Below, piece after piece: positions 22,585-33,196 of a DNA stretch of 64,000 nt. Source of the stretch: Anaspis maculata (lineage: Eukaryota > Arthropoda > Insecta > Coleoptera > Scraptiidae); the NCBI GenBank assembly GCA_949128115.1, contig OX421964.1, positions 38,680,177 through 38,744,176 on the forward strand, given 5' to 3'. The notes beneath the pieces are model-generated. The model was given only the letters and a program-made list of their open reading frames with translations, ran no database searches and had not been told where the DNA came from. Made by a program: the position numbers and the translations under genes. Each line of letters begins with the position of its first letter. Within the stretch, counting starts at the first letter, position 1.

Positions 22585-22841
22585 TATAAAGTTGTAGTAA
22601 ATAAGTCTTCTCCACTTGTTTTTTATATTGTTTACTCGAGTTTCGGCTATTTAAATGTATAAAGCCATTTTCAAAACTAATGTGACATAGCATAGAACTT
22701 TATGTCTGACTTTTTTTCAGACATAAAGTTCTATGCTATGTCACATTAGTTTTGAAAATGGCTTTATACATTTAAATAGCCGAAACTCGAGTAAACAATA
22801 TAAAAAACAAGTGGAGAAGACTTATTTACTACAACTTTATA
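22585..22841. repeat. perfect palindrome, 125-bp arms, 7-bp loop
   Basis: 22585-22709 and 22717-22841 are exact reverse complements by base-by-base comparison; the loop is CTTTTTT. It lies just after the LINE 3' end and before the right direct repeat. No other element in the window shows arms without a single mismatch. No gene is encoded. Confidence 0.95.
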
Positions 22842-22904
22842 CTATACAACTCCATTTTGAGCACCATGGATCCCTTTATCAATTTTCAATGGGATACTTG
22901 TCCA

Positions 22905-23295
22905 ATTTTTTTTATTGGCTTAATCGATAGCGTGATTGAAAATAATGTACCCGTATTTTTTCTTTTTCCTAAATTCCCAAAATTGCGGCCGTGATGCGCG
23001 TTTTAAAAATATATTTGTGACGTCACAAATATACTAAAAACTAAACAAACAGCACTGTTGGATTGGAAACTCAAAAAACTGTTGAAGTGACACAACAATA
23101 TTTGAAAAATACAGACATGAAAATCCCACTGACGTTTCCCTATTGTTACCAACCCTTTGATAAATAAAAAAAAATCTTTTCAACCAATGGATATAGTTTC
23201 CGGAAATTTTCAGGAAATACCCTTTGTTACTCTTGTTGATGATTGAAAGTATTTTCAGTCAAATCTGTTACATTGGCAAGTACCCCATTCCATTT
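22905..23295 (+). repeat. direct repeat flanking the LINE region, right copy
   Basis: Same orientation and block order as 19250-19655, including the TATTTGTGACGTCACAAATA palindrome and the TTGGCAAGTACCCCATT edge. Differences are mostly single bases and short indels. Confidence 0.75.
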
Positions 23296-23299
23296 TTCT

Positions 23300-24580
23300 G
23301 GACGAAAAAAAATTCTTTGTCTGGTCATCAAATTGAAAAATAATATTTTTTTGGACCACAGATAGATTGTTAAGTTTGGTTGTCATCTCTCATTACAATT
23401 CGCTTTCAGCAGCCATCTTCTGGCGGGAAAAGTAAATTGAATCGTAAATGCCCTTCGTTTGAGTATTGTAAAGCCCTTGCTTGAAATACTTAGGTGTCAA
23501 AAGCATATGGGGTATGTTTAAATGCCGCCCGCGTTATACTGTATATTTTCACACATACCTAGCAAAAATACAGCAGACGCGTCGTCATCACATCCAGGTG
23601 ATTTATTGTAACAGGTTATTATTGCTGGATGAGATTTGGATTCGCCGGCGTCGTGCCATCAAACACCGAGGGCAACTTTTTCAATTTTCCATATACACGG
23701 GGAACTTCATCCACATGGCATCACGGCTTTTATACAAAATAGGACGCGCATCAACCGGCATCTTGTTTTATACATTTGCAGCATGTGTGCCGTGCACAGG
23801 ATTAGGAAACTAAATCAAATTTTCGAATACGCGCTGTTTCCTAGCGAATATTCCCGGTACTTTTCGCGGGGAGACGCCGCCGCCATGTGATATACGACCG
23901 AATATAGATGTACTCCCGGATTTGAAAGGCCCCGCCGAAACGGCCGTGCCGGCATTAACATGTCGGCGTATTTCCGCAAAACGGCCCAATTTCGCATACC
24001 GTCAAACCACCCTATATGACACGTTTTGATCCGCGCATTTAGCTTCCCGCTATGTATGTGTATGGACAGGGCACATTGCGCATGAAATTGGTTTTTCAGC
24101 ATGAACCCAACATGAAGGTGTAGACATTCTTTAGGTTTAGGAATAGTAGGTGTAGTCATTGGAATTTTTCAAGCGTACAGTCGAATTCCTGTCTTCTCCG
24201 ATAACCCATGTTATTAAGGTCAACCAAACCAGGCAGTAGGGTACTTAACTATATTAGTTGCAGCAATCCTTACCGCTATTAATGAAATTACCTGATGTTG
24301 TCGAATAAAATCTGGTAAATTAAATACTTTTACCTATGGGAATAACAAATCAATGCCAATCGAAAATCGAAGTGAGCGACGAAAAACACACAGCGTACTG
24401 TGGCCTTGGAGCAAGAGTTGTAAGTAGCATATTACGCGCCTAGGTAAAAGTTGCGCACGAGCGAGCATAGCGAGCGAGTGCAGTATTTCCTGAGTCCGTA
24501 ATTGCTTTGTTACTTGTGCCATGTACCGTACTTCACCTCTTGATTCTCGATTCTGAATCTACTGTGGGGAATTGATAGAA
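23300..24580. other. no recognisable feature
   Basis: Frames at 23481-23813 and 23815-24159 show no known domain. No repeat boundary found. Confidence 0.4.
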
Positions 24581-24589
24581 CATAGACCT

Positions 24590-24740
24590 CACAATTTGGC
24601 CCATTGTACCTCTCCCATGCCAGCCAGACTCATCGAGCCACAATGAGGTGCCTGGATGTATGGTGGTCGGTCATCCAACTACTGGGCTTGTCAGCCTCTC
24701 AGACTGCGCTGTCGGTTTTTCTCTACACATTGCCGTACTG
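24590..24740 (+). repeat. dispersed repeat, copy 2 (first near 15.2 kb)
   Basis: Carries AGCCACAATGAGGTGCCTGG and GACTGCGCTGTCGG in the same order as the copy at 15170-15380. Confidence 0.55.
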
Positions 24741-25391
24741 TCGGTTACAGGAATGTTATACTCCGGTTCCCGGTGGGAAGTCTGGGTGTTGTGTTGCCCG
24801 AAATTTGCACTTTTCCATGTCTGTGGAGTTTATAAATCAATGGGCAAGTTATTCCTATGGCAAGAAGTAAACAGAAAAATAATAATTTTTATTTATCATA
24901 AATGGATCACGGCATCAACGCTTCTGGGTCATCCACATCAGAGCAACAAGCAACGGTAAGTAAGACATCCAGAGATTGTTTTCGCCAGCATAGTTGGTAT
25001 AATAGATGGCTTAAATTTCAATCAAACTATTCTATTTTTCTTGTGTTTTGGCGAAGAAGGAGTAGACTGGCGATGAAATGTAAGAGGACCTTTCTTGAAG
25101 ACAATAAAATTGCCAACAATTTCTCTTCGGGTACTTTTTTCCCAAGTGCCATCGTTCACAAGATAAACACGAAAAACTGATCCTCAAGTTTTTCTCCAGG
25201 TCACAACGGCCAAAGCTCACAGTAGATTCTTTAGAACTTTCACTATGTTAAACTACTTCTTAACTGAGCTCATATTATGCAAAAATCCGGCTGGGTTTCA
25301 TTTTTGTTCGCTATTTTTATATAATTTCTGGACTAATACATAAATAGGTACTTACTTAATACATAATTATAATCGACTGTATACACTTATA
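24741..25391. other. no recognisable feature
   Basis: No gene or repeat supported. Confidence 0.35.
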
Positions 25392-25496
25392 CATGGTGTT
25401 TGCAAACTGGGGTAGAAAATTGAACAGCAAATAAGGAAATGTCCAAAAGTTTCAGTAAAATATCAAGAAAAATTATAATTTCCATTTTTGGAAAAA

Positions 25497-26075
25497 CAGT
25501 GTGATTCAAAAATGGCGAATCTCCTTCCGGACACGTTATAGTAGAAGTAAACGGAGCATGGGAAAAATAATTAGAAAAATAATCGGTTTTGATTTGGAAG
25601 CTATCAACAAATACAAATTTGTCCAATTTGGCAGCATCGCATCGGTACCTACCTGGCACCATCGCATCGGTACCTACCTGGCACCTTCAGATCGAAGAGG
25701 TACATTACAATAGTATAATTTTTCTGTTACCCTGGAAACTCCCTAGAGTCTGCCAAACCATACCAAACATACTTGCTAATGTATTTTCACGGCACCTTTG
25801 AGGTGGAAGACGAATTTTAAAATTCAAAAATACAACTCAAATCTCAATTGCAAGAGAAATTTTCATTCGGAAAGTAGGTACCAACGACATGTGATTCTTC
25901 GCAAGTTATAATGCTTTGCTTCAAAATCATGCAAACTGAAGAAGGTAAATTCTCAACTTCACCTCTTCATAACTCAAAGGATAAATGAGCCAATTTTTTT
26001 ACCATATTTTCCGTGATCCGTCAACGTCTCCCACAACGTACACGGGAGGGAATCCGCCATTTTTTAATCACTCTG
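25497..26075. mobile_element. MITE family B inserted in family A copy 2
   Basis: Left end CAGTGTGATTCAAAAATGGC and right end ...GCCATTTTTTAATCACTCTG are inverted repeats. TA follows the right end, but the left flank is AA, so the target duplication is decayed. Part of its left half recurs at 41066. It contains a 25-bp tandem duplication (unit beginning CATCGCATCGGTACCTACCT) at about 25634-25685. The frame 25501-25713 lies within it and is not a gene. Confidence 0.75.
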
Positions 26076-26177
26076 TATAAAGGGTCAAAAGGTGGTCCTT
26101 CGACCCCTTCTATTCTCGTTATTTTGAGAGAATTTAGTTAACTCTTCTCATCAGACTTTGTGATTTCGTCAAGTGTA

Positions 26178-26346
26178 CAGGGTGAGTCATAGATCCTAAA
26201 AATCTATTTTCCCTCGTAAATTGTCCGAAGAAAAGGTTATGAAACTGATATAGAGCAACAAATAACACTAATAGTGGAGTATTAGTTCACTAATACTAGT
26301 AGCAGGAATTTTCTGCATGCATTTTCAGGATTTACGATTCACCCTG
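26178..26346. mobile_element. MITE family C, copy 2 (169 bp)
   Basis: CAGGGTGAGTCATAGATCC at the left and GATTTACGATTCACCCTG at the right, TA on both sides. It has the same position within family A as copy 1. Confidence 0.8.
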
Positions 26347-26478
26347 TATATTAAATCAAACTATAAAACACATTCAAAAGTTCAGAACCATTGCCACGTG
26401 GGTCTGAAACACATAGATTCTGTGGCGCCCCTTCTCTTGCACTCATATCAGTTTTAGTCATTCCATTTCATAGATAGC

Positions 26479-26984
26479 AGTTACGAGCGGCGATCTCGTG
26501 CATTCGGGTGAACACGCGATCTTTCTGAATTCTTCCACCAATCATGTAGCGGTGTAGATTACAAGAGCGGTGCTCTGGACGTTTCCAAAAGTATACGCGA
26601 TGGCTTGGCATTGGGAACCTTCAACGTTCGATCAAGGCACATCTGTCCACTTTGGCGGAGGTGCAGACATTCTGGAGCACACGGGAAAGCGCCGCGCGGA
26701 AGGTGTGTGATTATTCAGGAGTGGTCTAAAAAACCATATGCCAGGCGCCACTATGGAAATTGCTGGAGGATGATGCAAGCTCGGGAACGATAATCGGAGG
26801 CATATAAAAGCACCGTCCTCAATGCGACAGTGAGTATTGAATTGGAATGGAAGAGACAGCGAGCGGATAAAAGCAAAGTACCTACGATATAATTCCAAGT
26901 AGATAATTGTTGGCGTGTATTTATTGCAGTACGCAGAAATAAACAGTGTGTGCTTTTAAACGATCGTTTCAATTAATCGTTTCA
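26479..26984 (+). repeat. 5' LTR of the 26-kb gypsy element
   Basis: Begins (A)GTTACGAGCGGCGATC, where intact copies read TGTTACGAGCGGC, and ends around TTTCA at 26984. It shares blocks such as AGAGCGGTGCTCTGGACGTT and GTTGGCGTGTATTTATTG with the other LTRs. An AATAAA signal lies near 26937. The exact 3' boundary is uncertain by several bases. Confidence 0.75.
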
Positions 26985-27056
26985 TATAATCGAGAGTAAT
27001 TCGGCCTGCGACTACGGGACGTTCGGAACATTCGTGATTTGGAATTTATTCGTGAA

Positions 27057-27815
27057 TGCCGGAGACAAGAAGTATGTCGAAGAGACGAGCCGAAGACGTT
27101 GCGGCTCTCATCCTGCAATTGAAAAATGCCCTAGAAGAGCAGGAAAAAAGGAGAAGCGTCAAGAAGAGCTGATGGCGGCTATGGAACAGCTCATGGGATA
27201 CCTCGACAGCAATGTGAGAAAGCTAGCAAAAAAATTACAACAATGGAGGCAAACATGATGCATCAGCTAGAACGACGTGTCCAGAGTACCGCCGTAAGTA
27301 ATACGGTGGCTCCGATGGCAGCTTTGGCAGGTATTCATCGTGTGGAACTGCTAAACTTCGATGGACAAAGCCCATGAGCTACCTACAAGAAGCAATTTGA
27401 CGTTGTTGCCTAGGTGAACGGGTGGAATGACGAAGATAAAACTAAGGCACTCTTCCTTGCTTTGAGAGGTTCAGCGTTGGAGCTGCTACAGACGATTCCG
27501 GAGAGCGAGCAGATAAACTCACAGAAGCTTCTCAAAGTTTTGGAACTCCGCTATGGGGACCATCGTGGACGGCATGTTCACCATGCTAATTTTCCGGCAA
27601 GAGCGCAGAGAAGCGGAGAGAGCCTACAGGAATTTGGAGCTGATGTCCAGAGGCTGTCCCTTCTAGTTCACCCAATGTACCCAGCGCACCTCTTGACAGA
27701 CATCATAAGAGATGCCTTTGTCTGTGGAATAGGAGACCAATACGTGCGTGAGATGGATATGATACAAAAACCCAGTCGACATCAGCGACACACTGACTCA
27801 GGCCGTCTGCATTGA
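27057..27815 (+). pseudogene. gypsy gag, N-terminal and capsid region, frameshifted
   Basis: An ATG at 27057 begins the frame MPETRSMSKRRAEDVAAL and a lysine/glutamate-rich coiled-coil-like segment that runs into a stop near 27172. The frame continues through frameshifts (QEELMAAMEQLMGYL in another frame). A capsid-like region is at 27414-27815: WNDEDKTKALFLALRGSALELLQ and SGESLQEFGADVQRLSLL resemble the retrotransposon gag (UBN2/RETROTRANS_GAG) fold. A frameshift after about 27770 moves the homologous frame, so the stop at 27813 is a consequence of decay. It would package element RNA in a virus-like particle in an intact copy. Confidence 0.8.
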
Positions 27816-27939
27816 GGCAGTCAAAGAGTTGTGCAGTCGTCAAGTCAAGGCGGTGGGCGTTGAGGAATCCGAAGGTTCACATACTGCCGAGAAATCGATC
27901 GAAGAAATGTATAGAGAAATCCTCAACGCTTTGTCTAGG

Positions 27940-28760
27940 AACAAATCTCGTGTTGCTTCGGCTGTGGCAGATCGGGACACTTTCGTCGGGACTGCAGGCA
28001 ATGGTCGAGTTCAGCAGACCGTTTCCTAGCGGAACAGGGAACTGCTCATCGAGAAGGCCAGCAACCGAGAGAAAGCAATCCTGGAGGAGGGAGACTGCGT
28101 TGCTTCGGATGTGGAAGATCGGAACATCTTCGACGGGACTGCTGATCGAGTTCAGCAGACCGTTCCAAAGCGGAACGGGGAACTCGGAACGGGGAACTGC
28201 TAATCGAGAAAGTCACTAACCCAGAGGAAACAATCGTAGAGGAGGAAGACCACGTTGCTTTGAATGTGGAAGGGACGGACATCTGCAACGCGACTGCAGG
28301 CGACGATACGCTTCAGCAGACCGTTTCCTTCTTGAACGAGGAGCTGCTGATCGAGGAGGTCATCAATCGGGAGAAAGCAATCGCACAGAAGAAAAACCAC
28401 GTTGCTTCAATTGTGGAAAGAATGACCATCTGCAGCGTGGTTGCTGGCAACAGTACCGTTCAGCAGACCGTTCCAAGCTGAAACGGGGATCTGCTGATCA
28501 AAGAAGCCAACACTGCCCTGGAAGAAGTCATGGCAACGCGGATACTCTTTCTCGAAGACCATGCAACGAGGACTGTGAGCACTGCAAGAGGGTAGACCAG
28601 CAGAATGGGAACGTCGAAGTCAAGGCAATCGTTGTCGAAACCCCGAGAAATTGGACTACGGCTGAGCTCAAGAAGGAGCAGCGTGAGGACCCAGCCATCA
28701 GTACGCTTGCTGAAAGAAAGGAACTTGGCCAGGACAGACCAGAATAGGCCGAGATCTCTG
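27940..28760 (+). pseudogene. gypsy nucleocapsid with four tandem CCHC knuckles fused in frame to the RNase H tail
   Basis: In the frame of the gag start, four knuckles are spaced about 120-170 bases apart: CFGCGRSGHFRRDC (27954), CFGCGRSEHLRRDC (about 28101), CFECGRDGHLQRDC (about 28257), CFNCGKNDHLQRGC (about 28407). All have the CX2CX4HX4C pattern. Each is followed by a related linker containing an SADR-like stretch, so a unit of roughly 125-150 bp was duplicated. A stop follows the second knuckle. After the fourth linker the same frame enters GNADTLSRRPCNED (about 28533-28575), the end of RNase H, with no protease or RT between, then a TPRNW...EDPAIS pre-integrase region and a stop at about 28747. 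The same junction is present at 7.7 kb. Confidence 0.8.
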
Positions 28761-28764
28761 GTGA

Positions 28765-30009
28765 AAGGCCAGAATTCAAGGCTCTTTGGGCACAGTGGAA
28801 TTCTCTGAGGATAGGGAATGGGCTGCTGAAGAGAGTCTGGGAGAGTCCTGTGGGAAAATAAAAAGGAGATGGTTCAATTGGTGCTTCCCAAGAAGAGAGT
28901 GACAGAGGTCCTGAAGGAGATGCACGATGGCGTCACTGAAGGGCACCTTGGGGTGAACAAGATGTTGACCAAGGTGCGCGAGTGGTTCTACTGGGTGAAC
29001 TGCCGGAACGACGTGAAAAGATGGTGTCGCCAGATCGAGGTTTGTACGGCTAGCAAAAGACCAAGAACTCGCAGCCGAGGGGAGCTGAAGACTTACAGTG
29101 TTGAAGCGCCTTTTAAACGCATCGCGATCGATGTGGCTGGCCCGTTCCCGACAACGGAGGATGGCAACAAATACATCCTGGTTGCCATGGTCCATGGACT
29201 ACTTCAGCAAGTGGCTGGAAGCGTACGCCCTGCCCAACCAAGAGGCTTCTACAGTGACAAGAGTGCTGGTGGACAATCTGATTACTGATTAGTCGTTTTA
29301 GAGTACCTCTGGAGTTACACTCAGACCAGGGACGAAACTTTTGAGTCCAACATGTTTCAAGGTGTCTATACTCTACTCGGGATACAAAAGACCAGGACGA
29401 CGCCTCTTCACCCACGGTCCGACGGAATGGTTGAACGTTGAACGGTTCAACAGGACGATGGAGCAGCACCTGTCGAAAGTCGTCGACGAGCATCAGCGAG
29501 ACTGGGATCGTCATCTGCCCATATTCCTGATCGCGTATCGCGTTGCCACTCACGATTTCACGACACTACAGTGGAAACACCAGCACGTGTTCTTTTTGCC
29601 CGAGAGCTTTGCCTCACCAGCGATTTGCAATTTGGCACGCCGGAGATCGATCCTTAAGACATTCCCGAATACGTCGACAACTTGAGGCAAAGAATGTGTG
29701 ACATCCACGAGTTGGTTCGGAACCGGATTTGAATCAAGACCGACAGAATGAAGACCCGTTACGACTTGAATGGCGAACTCCACGGGATTTCAAGCAGGTG
29801 ACCTGGTCTGGTTGTACAATCCTCAACGCAAGAAAGGAAGGTCCCCAAAGTTTCATCTGTCATGGGAAGGACCGTACACGGTACTCAAGAGGATCAGTGA
29901 CGTCGTGTACAGAATCCAGCGAGCCTCAAGAGCCAAGATCAAAGTTGTCCACCTTGATCGCCTTGCACGTTACTCCGGGAGTAATGATGAACCTATTCGG
30001 GACGAATAG
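28765..30009 (+). pseudogene. gypsy integrase, frameshifted
   Basis: The N-terminal zinc-binding part (28869-29060) has the two histidines (MHDGVTEGH) and WCRQIEVC, where the usual first Cys of the C-x2-C pair is Ile. The catalytic core starts with IAIDVAGPFPTTEDGNKY (first Asp, about 29122-29175). HSDQGRNF (second Asp) lies near 29320. VER with the catalytic Glu lies near 29430, where a 7-bp duplication (GTTGAAC repeated) and a stop interrupt it. The C-terminal GPY/F-like module (WEGPYTVLKRISDVVYRIQ) is in the frame 29770-30009. The stop TAG at 30007-30009 directly abuts the 3' LTR. Multiple frameshifts exclude a working enzyme. Confidence 0.85.
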
Positions 30010-30533
30010 TGTTACGAGTGGCGATCCCGTGCATTAGGGTAAACACGCGATCTTTCTGGATTCTTCCACCCATCATGTAGCGGTGTAGATTACAAGAGCG
30101 GTGCTCTGGACGTTTCCGAAAGTATACGCGATGGCTTGGCATTGGGAACCTTCAACGCTCGATCGAGGCACATCTGTCCACTTTAGCGGAGGTGCAGACA
30201 TTCCGAAGCACACTGAAAGCACGCGGAAGGTGTGTGATTATTCAGGAGTGGTCTAGAAAACCATATGCCGGGCCACTATAAAAATTGCTGGGGGGATGAT
30301 GGAATGCCCGGGAACGCTAATCGGAGGCATGTAAAAGCACCGTCCTCAATGCAACAGTGAGTATTGAATTGGAATGCGAAGTGGTAGCGAGCAAATAAAA
30401 GCGAAGTACTTGCTATATAATTCGAAGTAGATGATTGTTGGCGTGTATTTATTGTTACGCTGAAATAAACAGTGTGTGTTTTAAAACGATCGTCTTAATC
30501 ATATTCGAACCCATACGCGAAATACGTATAACA
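30010..30533 (+). repeat. 3' LTR of the 26-kb gypsy element
   Basis: Starts TGTTACGAGTGGCGATCCCG at 30010 and ends near ACGTATAACA at 30533, immediately followed by a MITE. Same block order as the 5' LTR and the solo LTR at 45557. Confidence 0.85.
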
Positions 30534-30795
30534 GTACAATTCAAATGAAATGACGTCTCGGTTTCGGGTGGCTGTGATCTGTGAAATCCGACATTTCTGT
30601 TAGATTCTAGGTTAGATTAGAAATGTGTATTCGGAGTCCGGATACATTTCACATATAAGGATATTATCATTAAACATTCACAAATTGATGATTAACTTTC
30701 ATCAATAACTCAATTTACCTTAGAAAACGCTTGATTTCTGCCGCAAATATCAAATTTCATAGCCGCCGGAGATGTCATTTCATTTGAATTGTACT
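30533..30795. mobile_element. 263-bp MITE abutting the 3' LTR
   Basis: AGTACAATTCAAATGAAATG at 30533 is inverted at the right end, finishing at 30795. The ends match for about 28 bases with one mismatch (GACRTCTC). The interior carries no coding sequence. TATAA is present just outside both ends (30527 and 30795), a possible 5-bp target copy, but boundaries are uncertain by 1-2 bases. Confidence 0.75.
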
Positions 30796-33020
30796 ATAAA
30801 TCCGTTGTTATTGTTAATGTAGTCAACGGTTTGTCGCCACAAGGTTTTGTTTTATAAATTGTAATTATCCCTGCCGTTTTCCATTGTCGATATACTAAAG
30901 TCAATCAAATGTTCTGTTGTGCTTTCCAAAACCCCTCTCTTATTGCCATCCCTGTGATTTGCTGCCAGCTTGGAAAACTGATTCGATTACTCGATTCAGG
31001 TGGAGGCCTTTAGCTCTGGTTAGTAGGTATTGACGCAGTTCACTCAGACCAGTGGATTTTGTTTTCAGCGAAATTTTTTGATAGGTAGACTTCTCTTTGA
31101 TTCAATCGCATCGACAGAACATTCTTGAAAATCTAATCATACGTCAAGATGCCATCGCCATCGCATCCACAGACGAGTATATCTAATACGCATTCAAGAG
31201 TTCAGGATCAACCTAACCGAGCAAAGAAATTCGAAGCTCCCCAGATTGCATAAATAAAATTATCAGTCGTGAAGCTATTCATTCAATTCAGCATGTACTC
31301 AATTACCAGAAGCACCTATATTTTGTTGTCATTATTCAGCGTGAAAGGTGCAAAATTGAATGCCCTCCTACCATCAGGGATCGCGCCGGAGGAAACACAA
31401 TAGGTCCGCTGGCGAACAACCGCTAACCGCATCTCAGTCAGGAGGAGCAATGCTCAAATCAGCGTAAAAAAATGCTCGAAGGGTGAAAATAGTCTATCGA
31501 GGGCGTGGTGCACACACTTAAGGAAAAAAATCGAAAAAGTTAGCGCGCCGCTGCTTCACTTCACGTAAAAAATATTGCAGCTTTTATCTGACTTTCTTCC
31601 CCGACCGGAATGCCGACGTGTCCCTGAATTTTATCAGAGCGTCGATCGTTTCTCTATATTTCTCTTGCGCCCAGTGACAGGACAACAAATGCATCTCACC
31701 TCGAACCGCTACCGCTTTTGTCAAACTGGCTCAACATAGGACGAAACAACGCACACACGCACACATAATCTATAGGTACCTCCAAATTCACACGAGACTT
31801 AAAATATCAGAGGAGATGAGGAGGATATTCGCGAATTCCTCGAGGCTATTACCGGCGAGCATCCGCTCTACTCCAGAAAAACTCTTCGGTACATTACACG
31901 GGAAACATTCCCTGCAGGCGAATTTATTATCCTAACAACGAAATTAGGTGATATGTCGGCGGTAAATGAGCAGGATGCATCACCGTTGTGTTCCCGAAAA
32001 CCGCCATCTACCACTGAAAACAGAGAGCTGGATGCAGGGAAATGCGCCATACCCGGTTCCCGTGTCTACCTCCACCTGGAATCTGGATGATAGACTGTAA
32101 TTACCCCACAGCTTTGCGGCAAAAACGAGAGCACAAAAAGTGAATGAAACGCAAATCCGGGCATGTTCGAGTTTGTATCTGTGGTTTGCTCAGAAAGTTG
32201 TTCATGTTGATTTCAGACTTATAGGAACTTACAGAGAAACTTCAAAAGATTTTTTTTTTACGCCATAGCAAAAAGCTTGGCGTAATAACAAATAAATCAG
32301 AAGCTTTACAACATTACACAAGCTGTGGCGGAGCTAAGACTGGGGACAAACTCTCTGGCGTTCAGTATCCGCTATGCGATGCGTGCTGAATGCCAGTCCC
32401 GGGCCAGCTTGATGAGAATTAGGTCGCGGGTGTTGAAGTTATGCATTATTCGCTTATTCAAAAATATACTAATGCTGATGTACTTTCGAATTGACCGCTG
32501 ACATCTTAGCACCTGAAGCTTTTTTATGATTCCCACAAAATGTATTCTTGGAGTTATTTGCTCTTCGCAGCAAACCAGTTGAAATTTAATCAGATTATGG
32601 TCACGATTTCTTCGTATAGGTTACAAGTTTCTATTTGCACGAATTGTACAAACTTTCAAACAGTTAAAGTGGGTTTCATTCCTCTATTGAGATAGAATAA
32701 TTGAATAGTACTCCACTCGTTCCCACTCGCCACATTCTGGTAAGCTTTTACAATAATTATTGTAGCTCCGTAAAAATCATTTCAGAAAGTTACAAGTAGG
32801 TACACGAGAAAAACGCCATGCACGATGGTGCATCCTGTAAGTCATTGGAGACTACAAAGACTGCAGCGGAGGCTTGACCCAGCTAAGTTTATTGATTATT
32901 GAACAGGTGCATCATGTCGAACAGCCTAGGAAGCACTTGAGTTCAGTTACATATTGGCAACCCCTTGGAAACCACGACGTGCGGCTATGACACATTTGCA
33001 CAATTGGCGGAGGAGCCGTA
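30796..33020. other. no recognisable feature
   Basis: Over 2 kb of AT-rich sequence with no domain-bearing frame and no inverted-repeat element that I could recognise. Confidence 0.4.
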
Positions 33021-33024
33021 CTTA

Positions 33025-33150
33025 GAGAGCTCACCAGAGTCTTCGTGAAGCGGATGAAATTTTCTAGATATTCCGAGAACGGACTGCTGGGCAATGCTGG
33101 AATATTCTCGAATAGATGATGCGAGTATAATTATTGATGCGTCATAGGCA
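33025..33150 (+). repeat. LTR-like fragment related to 53.45 kb
   Basis: TTCGTGAAGCGGATGAAATT and TGGAATATTCTCGAATA recur near 53442-53510 (TTCGCGAAGCGGATGAACAT, TGGAATATTCTTGAATA). At 53.5 kb this block lies in the LTR of a gypsy fragment, so this is probably an LTR scrap. Confidence 0.5.
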
Positions 33151-33196
33151 GTTTAGCATTAGCGCAGTTATGTAAAGCGATATCGATATCTATAGC

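Larger units (their letters stand above)
25392..26390. mobile_element. MITE family A, copy 2, interrupted and right-truncated
   Basis: The left end (GGTGTTTGCAAACTGGGGTAG after TA) and the GGTGGTCCTTCGACCCC, AAACACATTCAAAAGTTCAG blocks match family A copy 1. A family B element splits the left arm and a family C element lies at the centre. The right arm stops near 26390 without reaching its terminus, about 90 bp before an LTR. Confidence 0.75.
26479..30533 (+). mobile_element. Ty3/gypsy LTR retrotransposon with two LTRs, protease-RT deleted
   Basis: Two related LTRs (26479-26984 and 30010-30533) bracket a gag-integrase body of 3 kb. Between the gag zinc knuckles and the last residues of RNase H there is no protease, RT or RNase H core, so the copy is non-autonomous. 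The remaining body has frameshifts and stops. The LTRs have many mismatches between them, so the insertion is not recent. I find no clear target duplication and no clear polypurine tract before the 3' LTR. Confidence 0.85.
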
